Assembly (NCBI GenBank): GCA_900465685.1
Contig: UEGR01000003.1
Coordinates: forward strand, 124,001 to 188,000
Direction of reading: 5' to 3'
From: Hyphomicrobiales bacterium
Lineage (GTDB): Bacteria > Pseudomonadota > Alphaproteobacteria > Rhizobiales > Rhizobiaceae
DNA: 64,000 nucleotides
Shown: positions 57,741-64,000 of the stretch, one piece after another
Layout: every line of letters starts with the position of its first letter
Numbering within the stretch: the stretch's first letter is position 1
Program-made: the position numbers and the translations under genes
The notes under the pieces: generated by a model
Told to the model about the DNA's origin: nothing
What the model saw: the letters and a program-made list of their open reading frames with translations, nothing else
Database searches by the model: none

Positions 57741-58769
57741 ATGACATTCCACGGCAAGACGTCGTTTCGCGCAGCGCTATGCGCTCTTTCATTGCTCGCA
57801 GTCGTGCCAGCACTTCAGGCTGCAGAAACGCACTATCCGCTGACACTGAAGAACTGTGGACGAGACGTCACATTCAAACAGGCCCCGACGCGCGCGGTGG
57901 CTGTCGGTCAAAGCAGCACGGAAATTCTGTACAGCCTCGGTCTTGGCGACAAAGTGGTGGGCACGGCGGTCTGGTTTGGCCCGGTGCTCAAGGGCTTTGA
58001 AGAGGTCAATGCCAAGGTCAAGCGGCTGGCAGATAATGATCCGAGCTTTGAAAGCGTTCTGGCGCAGAAGCCTGATATCGTGACAGCGGATTTCCAGTGG
58101 CATGTCGGACCGAACGGCATCGTCGCCAAGCCGGAACAATTCGAGGAACTGGGCATACCCGCCTATACGTCGCCTTCGGATTGCGTCGGCAAGGATAATT
58201 CCGGCGGAGGCGATGGCGTGCGCACGGCGGCCTTCACGATGGATGTCGTTTATCAGGAAATCGGCGAGCTGGCCGCGATCTTCAACGTGCAGGATCGTGG
58301 TGAAAAGCTGATTGCCGAGCTGAAGGGACGCGAAGAAGCGGCACGCAGCAAGATTGGCGCCAGCGGCGGTAAGCTCTCCGCTGCGGTCTGGTTCTCCAGC
58401 ACGCAGATCGACGCCGATCCCTATATCGCCGGTAAGTTTGGCGCTCCGGCCTATATCCTGTCGGCGCTTGGCATCAAGAATGTGGTCAACAGCGAAGAAG
58501 AGTGGCCGACGGTCGGCTGGGAGACGATTGCAAAGTCCAACCCGTCGATGATCGTGGCTGCCAAGCTGGACCGTCGCCGTTATCCGGCGGACGATATTGC
58601 CGTGAAGCACAAGTTCCTCGAAAGCGATCCGGTGACAAGCCTGATGCCAGCCGTCAAGGGCGGTCATGTCTTCGACATAGATGCGCAGTCGATGAGCACA
58701 TCGCTGCGGGTGATTGAGGGTATTGAAACGCTGGCCGCAGCCATCGCTGCTTCGGACCTCAACAAATGA
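57741..58769 (+). CDS. btuF: Corrinoid/metal-chelate ABC transporter, periplasmic binding protein
   Basis: 342 residues. MTFHGKTSFRAALCALSLLA signal peptide, then ESB-like domain: AVAVGQSSTEILYSLGLGDK and ALGIKNVV. BtuF/FhuD class III binding protein. The start is taken at 57,741 to give the signal peptide. Under the cobalamin riboswitch, so cobalamin or a corrinoid precursor is the probable ligand. Its stop overlaps the permease ATG. Confidence 0.88.
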   Translation: MTFHGKTSFRAALCALSLLAVVPALQAAETHYPLTLKNCGRDVTFKQAPTRAVAVGQSSTEILYSLGLGDKVVGTAVWFGPVLKGFEEVNAKVKRLADNDPSFESVLAQKPDIVTADFQWHVGPNGIVAKPEQFEELGIPAYTSPSDCVGKDNSGGGDGVRTAAFTMDVVYQEIGELAAIFNVQDRGEKLIAELKGREEAARSKIGASGGKLSAAVWFSSTQIDADPYIAGKFGAPAYILSALGIKNVVNSEEEWPTVGWETIAKSNPSMIVAAKLDRRRYPADDIAVKHKFLESDPVTSLMPAVKGGHVFDIDAQSMSTSLRVIEGIETLAAAIAASDLNK

Positions 58770-59809
58770 CAGCTTTGGTGGCCATAGGAAGGCTTCCTTT
58801 CAGCAACAAGGTGAGCGCCGGGGTTCTGGCGCTCATTCTGCTGCTTGCCGCCCTTTGGTTTGGTGCGGCGATTGGTGAAACCGCCATACCGCTCGATGTG
58901 GTGGCGAAGACCGTCGCAAACCGGCTGTGGCATGCAGGCTATGTGCTCGATCCCATCGATGAGGGGATCGTATGGAGCTATCGTCTCAGCCGCGCCGTGG
59001 TGGCGGCATGCTGCGGCGCGGCGCTGGCGCTTTCCGGCGTTGTGCTGCAATCTCTGCTGCGCAATTCGCTCGCAGATCCGTATATTCTGGGCATCTCCGC
59101 CGGGGCTTCGACCGGGGCCGTCAGCGTCGCCATTCTTGGCATCGGCGCTGGCGTTCTCACGCTTTCGCTCGGCGCATTCATCGGGGCGATACTCGCCTTC
59201 GTTCTGGTTTCACTGTTGGCGCTGAAAGCCGGGCGCGGCAACAGCGCCATTATTCTTGCCGGTATAGCCGGCTCGCAGCTTTTCAACGCGCTGACCTCGT
59301 TCATCGTGACAAAGGCGGCCAATGCCGAACAGGCGCGTGGTATCATGTTCTGGCTTCTCGGCAATCTCTCCGGCGTGCGCTGGCCCGATGTTACGCTGGC
59401 GCTGCCTGCCTGTCTGATTGGCCTGGTCGTCTGCCTGTGGCACGCCCGTGCGCTCGATGCTTTCACGTTTGGTGCGGAATCCGCCGCTTCGCTCGGTATT
59501 CCGGTGCGGCGCGTCTATGCGGTGCTGATTGGCGCCAGCGCCATGATGACGGCGGTGATGGTTTCCATCGTCGGGTCCATCGGCTTTATCGGTCTTGTCA
59601 TTCCCCATGCGGCGCGGATGATTGTCGGCGTGCGGCATGGCGCATTATTGCCGGTTAGTGCGTTGATCGGTGCAATCTTCATGATCGCGGCTGATATCGT
59701 GTCGCGCATTATCGTGCCGGGACAGGTGCTGCCCATCGGGGTTGTGACAGCGCTGGTCGGCGCTCCGGCCTTTGCGCTGCTGCTCGGACAGAGGAGGGCG
59801 CGCGCATGA
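58766..59809 (+). CDS. btuC: Corrinoid/iron-chelate ABC transporter, permease
   Basis: 347 residues, nine to ten predicted helices. FecCD family: SYRLSRAVVAACCGAALALS, SLADPYILGISAGASTGAVS, SIGFIGLVIPHAARMIVGVR. ATGA overlaps both neighbours. Confidence 0.92.
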   Translation: MTALVAIGRLPFSNKVSAGVLALILLLAALWFGAAIGETAIPLDVVAKTVANRLWHAGYVLDPIDEGIVWSYRLSRAVVAACCGAALALSGVVLQSLLRNSLADPYILGISAGASTGAVSVAILGIGAGVLTLSLGAFIGAILAFVLVSLLALKAGRGNSAIILAGIAGSQLFNALTSFIVTKAANAEQARGIMFWLLGNLSGVRWPDVTLALPACLIGLVVCLWHARALDAFTFGAESAASLGIPVRRVYAVLIGASAMMTAVMVSIVGSIGFIGLVIPHAARMIVGVRHGALLPVSALIGAIFMIAADIVSRIIVPGQVLPIGVVTALVGAPAFALLLGQRRARA

Positions 59810-60621
59810 TGCTGTCGGCGCACAATGTTTCCTGGATGGCGGGCGGCGCGGAAATCCTGAGCGGCGTCTCGCTTGAGGTGATTGAAGGCGAGTTTCTCGG
59901 CATTATCGGGCCGAATGGCTCCGGCAAGACGACGCTTCTGTCGCTGCTTTCAGGTCTGAAGCGTCCGCGCAGCGGTGCGGTGCAACTCGGCGAAACACCG
60001 ATTGAACGTTTCAACCGCCGCGAGATTGCGCGGCTGCTGGCGCTGGTCGAACAGCAGGCGGAAACGACTGAGCGCATCACGGCGCGACAGGCGGTGGAGC
60101 TTGGGCGCACGCCCTATCTCGGCGCTCTGTCACCGTGGTCTGCTGAAGATGACGCCATCGTCGATCATGCGCTGGCGCATGTGGATATGACCCATCTGGC
60201 CAAACGCAACTGGCATACGCTGTCGGGCGGAGAACGCCAGCGCCTGCATATTGCCCGCGCTTTGGCGCAGCAGCCGCGCATCTTGCTGTTGGACGAGCCG
60301 ACCAATCACCTCGACATTGGTCATCAGATCGGGCTTCTCGATCTCGTCCGCCAGCAAAGCCAGACCAACGGGCTGACCGTGGTGGCCGCGCTGCACGACC
60401 TCAATCATGCAGCCATGTTCTGCGACCGCATTGCGGTGATGGACAAGGGACGGCTGGCGGCGCTCGGCGCACCACGAGACGTGTTAACGGCGGAGCGTAT
60501 CCGTTCCGTATTTGGCGTCGATGTGGAGGTCGAGCATATGGGTGCCAGCGGTTGTCATATCCGCTATTGCGCACCGGGGCTTGTGCATGAAGCGCCGGTG
60601 CTGCAGCTGCGTACAGCTTAG
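59806..60621 (+). CDS. btuD: Corrinoid/iron-chelate ABC transporter, ATPase
   Basis: 271 residues. Walker A GPNGSGKTT (about 36-44), signature LSGGERQRLHIARA, Walker B ILLLDEPTNHLD, H-loop VAALHDLNHAAMF. Completes the importer; cytoplasmic subunit. C-terminal GASGCHIRYCAP resembles short tails in this family. Confidence 0.93.
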   Translation: MMLSAHNVSWMAGGAEILSGVSLEVIEGEFLGIIGPNGSGKTTLLSLLSGLKRPRSGAVQLGETPIERFNRREIARLLALVEQQAETTERITARQAVELGRTPYLGALSPWSAEDDAIVDHALAHVDMTHLAKRNWHTLSGGERQRLHIARALAQQPRILLLDEPTNHLDIGHQIGLLDLVRQQSQTNGLTVVAALHDLNHAAMFCDRIAVMDKGRLAALGAPRDVLTAERIRSVFGVDVEVEHMGASGCHIRYCAPGLVHEAPVLQLRTA

Positions 60622-60639
60622 CACTATAGTTGCATTCTT

Positions 60640-60765
60640 CGTGATGCCGGTCTGCAACGAGCAATTTCCTGCGCTCCGGTGCTCACGTACCCTTAAGTAC
60701 GCTCCGCTCCGGTGCTCAAAAATCACTCGTTTCGCCGCGGCCTGACGAATTTGCAACTGTAGTGC
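60640..60765. repeat. Intergenic repeat, family 2 copy
   Basis: GCTCCGGTGCTCACGTACCC-TTAAGTAC-GCTCCGCTCCGGTGCTCA, an imperfect palindrome flanked by TTTGCAACT/TGCAAC segments. Related to 8,688-8,815. Between convergent btuD and the dehydrogenase. Confidence 0.5.
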
Positions 60766-61886
60766 TAGTTTAAAGCGGCTTTCAAGCGGCGCTGTTCCAG
60801 TCCAAGCCCCAGTTCTTCCGCGCGGGCAATGATCGGAGCAAAGCGGCGCTGCTTCTTTTCCTCGTGATTGGAAGCAATGTCGGCAATGCGGTGCTTCAGG
60901 AACGGGTTGAGAAAACGCTCGCGAACGGAAACCACATAGGCTTCCGCCTCGTCGCCTAGCCCATCGGCTGCAAACACCGGCAGCACTTCTTCGCGCCACA
61001 GGGCTTCCAGCTCGCTGCGGATAGTTTCATCCTGCATGGCTTCCAGCACGATTTCGTCTTTGGGGCGATTTCCCTTCACCCATCGTTCGGCAATGAAGCT
61101 ATGACCGAGATTAAGCAGATAAAGCTTCAGCCGCTCATAGCGCGCCAGATCGTCGGTCACGACAATATCCTTGTGGCGGCATGGCAGCGTCAGGCCCTGC
61201 GCTTGTTCGATAGCCCAGATCGCATAGGGTTCAGCGATAGCGCCGACTGGCTCAATCGCTTCGGAGACGATGCGGTCAACCAGACTATTGGCAAAGATGC
61301 AGCGCGTTTCCAGCCATTCGACAAAACCGCTCGGCAGCTTCCATTCCTGCGCCAGCCCGATCAGGATGGCGCGCAGTTTGTCGCCGTTGCGGGAAATCAG
61401 CTCGCACGGGAAAATCGAGAGCGGTGCTTCCGGGTTGTTCTTCCAGCGATGGTGCAGAAGCACGAGCAGCTTGGCGGGAAAACTCTTCGGCAGGGTCTGC
61501 GGATTGGCGAGCAGCGAAGCGTCGTCGCTCGCGTCCAGCTCATAGCCCTTGTCGCCGGTGTTCGAGAGGATCACCTGGACAGTCGCGCCGAGATCGAGAA
61601 TCTCGGCCCAGTCGGTATGTGCGGAATAAGCGGCGGTCACGCCCTTGGCGTTGTGCTCCGTTTCCGACGGCTTGCCATCGACCAGACCGCGGATCACGAC
61701 GGGATAGGTCTTGCCTTCATTCAGTGCGGCGATGCGTTGCGCGCTCTGCGGGTTGGACGTTGTCTGCACCACGGCAATCGTGCCGATTGCATCACCTGTC
61801 GCCAGCGCTTCGGCGACGAAGAAATCGGCATGGGCGAGCAGAAAACGGCTGGTGCCGAATTGAAGAATCGCTGGCTTGTTTTGCAT
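60765..61886 (-). CDS. Mannitol dehydrogenase family protein, altronate/mannonate oxidoreductase-like
   Basis: 373 residues from MQNKPAILQFGTSRFLLAHA. The Rossmann N-terminus (ILQFGTSRFLLAHADFF), ILSNTGDKGYELD, then PCELISRNGDKL and KLYLLNLGHSF resemble UxaB (tagaturonate reductase) and UxuB. Reversible NAD-linked oxidation of hexonate to hexuronate is likely. Divergent FadR-type regulator and UxaA-like gene support a hexuronate pathway. Somewhat short for UxuB (about 480), closer to a compact subfamily. Confidence 0.8.
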   Translation of the reverse strand: MQNKPAILQFGTSRFLLAHADFFVAEALATGDAIGTIAVVQTTSNPQSAQRIAALNEGKTYPVVIRGLVDGKPSETEHNAKGVTAAYSAHTDWAEILDLGATVQVILSNTGDKGYELDASDDASLLANPQTLPKSFPAKLLVLLHHRWKNNPEAPLSIFPCELISRNGDKLRAILIGLAQEWKLPSGFVEWLETRCIFANSLVDRIVSEAIEPVGAIAEPYAIWAIEQAQGLTLPCRHKDIVVTDDLARYERLKLYLLNLGHSFIAERWVKGNRPKDEIVLEAMQDETIRSELEALWREEVLPVFAADGLGDEAEAYVVSVRERFLNPFLKHRIADIASNHEEKKQRRFAPIIARAEELGLGLEQRRLKAALN

Positions 61887-62078
61887 GGCATGCTCCCGAA
61901 TTTGTAACAGTAGTGCTACGCGATCTGCGCCAAATTGGTCAAGCCAATAGGTTCTGGCCGCAGAAATAGGGTTGAATTTTTCTGGAGCGCTGCGCGATTT
62001 GCCGCATTTTCGCACCGATTCAGGCATATTGCGCTTCCCGTTGGCTGGAATTATGGTAAGGCCAATTTGGGAGTGATG

Positions 62079-62804
62079 ATGAGCGACTTTGCGGCCACAG
62101 CGGAACCTCGCAGGCTTTACCAGCAGATTGCCGACCGGGTCAGAAATCTGATTCAAGACGGGCAGTTTCCGGCGGGAAGCAGGCTTCCGGCTGAGCGCGA
62201 GCTTGCCCAGCAACTGGGTGTGTCGCGCCCGTCGCTGCGTGAGGCGCTGATCGCTCTCGAGATCGCCGGCAATGTCGAAATCCGGATGGGTTCCGGCATC
62301 TATGTCAATGCCGATCCGGAAAAGCGTGTCGTTACGCAAGGTGTATCCATTGGCGAAAGCCCGCTGGAAATCATGCAGGCGCGCGAGCTGATTGAAGGCA
62401 GCGTGGTGGTGATGGCCTGTGCGCGCATGACGCCGGAGCCGCTTGCCGCATTGCGCGCGACGCTCGACGAGATGCGGGCCAATGTGCATGTCGACCGCCG
62501 GGCGATGGAGCTTGACCGGCAGTTCCACCTGCTGCTGGCCGAACAGGCGGGCAATTCGGTGGTGGTGCGGATCATCCGCGACCTCTTCGACGAGCGGCAC
62601 AGCCCGCTGACGTCGCAGATCAGGACGCGGTTTGAGAATAACGATACGTGGGTTCTGGCTTTGGCAGAGCACGAAATCATCTATGCGGCGCTGGAGGCGA
62701 GGGATCCGCTTCAGGCGCAGGCAGCCATGCGAACGCATTTGGAGCAATCCAAACAGCGTTGGATGGATAACGAGCCGCGTGACAGGTCATTCGCGGCGAC
62801 ATGA
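62079..62804 (+). CDS. FadR/UxuR-type GntR regulator
   Basis: 241 residues from MSDFAATAEPRRLYQQIADR, GGGAGTG upstream. wHTH GSRLPAERELAQQLGVSRPSLREALIALEIAG is the GntR signature. The FCD C-terminal domain has DRQFHLLLAEQAGNSVV and a metal-binding His series (EHEIIYAAL). Probably represses the dehydrogenase and dehydratase genes on both sides, with hexuronate as inducer. Confidence 0.88.
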   Translation: MSDFAATAEPRRLYQQIADRVRNLIQDGQFPAGSRLPAERELAQQLGVSRPSLREALIALEIAGNVEIRMGSGIYVNADPEKRVVTQGVSIGESPLEIMQARELIEGSVVVMACARMTPEPLAALRATLDEMRANVHVDRRAMELDRQFHLLLAEQAGNSVVVRIIRDLFDERHSPLTSQIRTRFENNDTWVLALAEHEIIYAALEARDPLQAQAAMRTHLEQSKQRWMDNEPRDRSFAAT

Positions 62805-62825
62805 ATTGGGAGTGAGGTCAGACAT

Positions 62826-64000
62826 ATGAATATTTCCGTTTCCCCGGCTGCAACGCCGGTCATCCTGCTGCATCCATCCGACGACGTCGCGGTTGCGCGC
62901 ATTTCCGTTCGCGCTGGCGACCCCATCGGGCTGGAGGGCATCAATGCCCGCGAGCTGATCGGTCGTGGCCACAAGGTTGCCATTCGCGCCATTCCCGAAG
63001 GCAAGGAAGTTCTGAAATACGGACAGGTCATCGGTGTTGCCACCAAGGATATTGAAGCCGGCGATCATGTGCATCTGCAAAACCTCGCCATGCTGCCTTC
63101 CGAACATGAGCACCAGTTCTCCATCGATATCGAAGAACGCGGCATGCTGCCGGAAGCCGAACGCCGCCATTTCATGGGCTATGATCGCGGCGCTGGCGGT
63201 GTCGGCACGCGCAATTATATCGGCGTCATCTCGTCGGTGAACTGCTCGGCCACTGTGTCGCGTTATATCGCCGACTATTTCAACCGCATGGGCGGTCTTG
63301 ATGGTTTCGACAATGTCGATGGCGTCGTCGCGCTGACGCACGGCAGCGGTTGCGCGATCAACACCAAGTCGGAAGGCTATCGCCTGTTGATCCGCACCAT
63401 TCAGGGCTATGCCAAGCACCCGAATTTTGGCGGCATCCTGCTGATCGGCCTTGGTTGCGAAACCAACCAGATCGCGCCGATCCTCGAACATTACCGCATG
63501 GAAGAAGGCACGCGTCTGCGCACCATGACGATCCAGCAGCATGGCGGCACGCGCAAGACCATCGATCATGCGATTTCCGAGATCAAGGAAATGCTGCCGC
63601 TGGTCAATTCTGCGGTGCGCACCAAGCAGCCGCTGTCGAAGCTGAAAGTGGCGCTGGAATGCGGCGGCTCGGACGGCTATTCCGGCATTTCGGCCAATCC
63701 GGCGCTGGGCTATGCCTCGGACCTTATCGTGCGCAATGGCGGCACGACTGTTCTTGCAGAAACGCCGGAAATCTATGGCGCAGAGCATCTTCTGACGCGC
63801 CGTGCTGTGACGCCTGCAGTGGCGGAAAAGTTGTTGCAGCGCATTGACTGGTGGCGCGATTACACCGCGCGCAACGGCGACGAACTCAACAACAATCCAT
63901 CGCATGGCAACAAGCTTGGCGGCCTGACCACCATTCTGGAAAAGTCGCTCGGTGCAGTTGCCAAGGGCGGCTCCATGCCGCTCAAGGCCGTCTATGAATT
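62826..64000 (+). CDS. uxaA: Altronate dehydratase (partial, C-terminus outside window)
   Basis: 391 residues visible from MNISVSPAATPVILLHPSDD. N-terminal SAF domain (ARISVRAGDPIGLEGINARE), then the dehydratase body: NYIGVISSVNCSATVSRYIA, DGVVALTHGSGCAI, LLIGLGCETNQI, and ECGGSDGYSGISANPALG. Conserved Cys fit an Fe-dependent enzyme that converts altronate to 2-keto-3-deoxygluconate. Starts 21 bp after the regulator stop. Confidence 0.9.
   Translation, partial: MNISVSPAATPVILLHPSDDVAVARISVRAGDPIGLEGINARELIGRGHKVAIRAIPEGKEVLKYGQVIGVATKDIEAGDHVHLQNLAMLPSEHEHQFSIDIEERGMLPEAERRHFMGYDRGAGGVGTRNYIGVISSVNCSATVSRYIADYFNRMGGLDGFDNVDGVVALTHGSGCAINTKSEGYRLLIRTIQGYAKHPNFGGILLIGLGCETNQIAPILEHYRMEEGTRLRTMTIQQHGGTRKTIDHAISEIKEMLPLVNSAVRTKQPLSKLKVALECGGSDGYSGISANPALGYASDLIVRNGGTTVLAETPEIYGAEHLLTRRAVTPAVAEKLLQRIDWWRDYTARNGDELNNNPSHGNKLGGLTTILEKSLGAVAKGGSMPLKAVYE

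Noticed and set aside
62787..63905. 372-codon minus-strand frame
   Set aside because: Antisense to the altronate dehydratase gene, which has convincing motifs.

Overview
The window looks like an alphaproteobacterial chromosome of the Brucellaceae (Brucella/Ochrobactrum group). Support comes from the gene set (a PdhS-type cell-cycle kinase, isocitrate lyase beside a DUF2083-type regulator, putrescine uptake and catabolism genes), from the octamer AGGGCAGT known from Brucella HOOF-Print typing loci, and from a histidine tRNA without G-1 and with A73, as is usual for alphaproteobacteria. The species cannot be fixed from the sequence alone.

Left chromosomal part (1-19,423): gamma-glutamylputrescine catabolism (PuuB-like end, PuuA-like enzyme) interrupted by a small four-helix-bundle gene between two octamer arrays; a bestrophin-like channel; three tiny exported peptides with paired cysteines; aceA and its divergent regulator; a four-gene putrescine ABC importer (potFGHI-like); an AsmA-family protein; and the large PAS histidine kinase pdhS. 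Two families of intergenic palindromic repeats are scattered here.

Integrated element (19,424-56,333, about 36.9 kb): a prophage-like element in the 3' end of tRNA-His, bounded by an 18-bp direct repeat, with a tyrosine integrase at the left end and GTG(C/T)TACAA-type repeats near both ends. From left to right it carries integrase; a small leftward operon; a CI/LexA-like repressor flanked by operators; a strongly folded RNA candidate of about 340 nt; many tiny early genes that share one leader/RBS motif; a helicase, two DNA methyltransferases and a primase-polymerase/AAA protein; a block of leftward cargo genes including mgtC; tail-fibre genes; a SAM methyltransferase; a lysis cassette; a metallophosphoesterase; metabolic and accessory genes (RcnB-like, HD hydrolase, DUF3310, CsbD, SRAP); and a leftward operon of small genes at the right end. 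No terminase, portal, capsid or tail-tube gene is visible, so the element is either a deleted prophage or a satellite-like element that depends on a helper.

Right chromosomal part (56,334-64,000): a small membrane protein; a second RcnB-like gene closely related to the prophage copy, including its upstream region; a cobalamin riboswitch followed by a three-gene corrinoid/metal-chelate ABC importer; and a hexuronate (altronate/mannonate-type) locus of a dehydrogenase, a divergent FadR-type regulator and the start of an altronate dehydratase gene.

The strongest candidates for undescribed biology are the structured RNA at 24,368-24,706, the leader motif repeated twelve times, the two antisense membrane proteins at 29.5-30.2 and 33.3-34.1 kb, the leftward cargo block around mgtC, and the duplicated RcnB gene beside attR. 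All statements are from reading the sequence; no database search was run.
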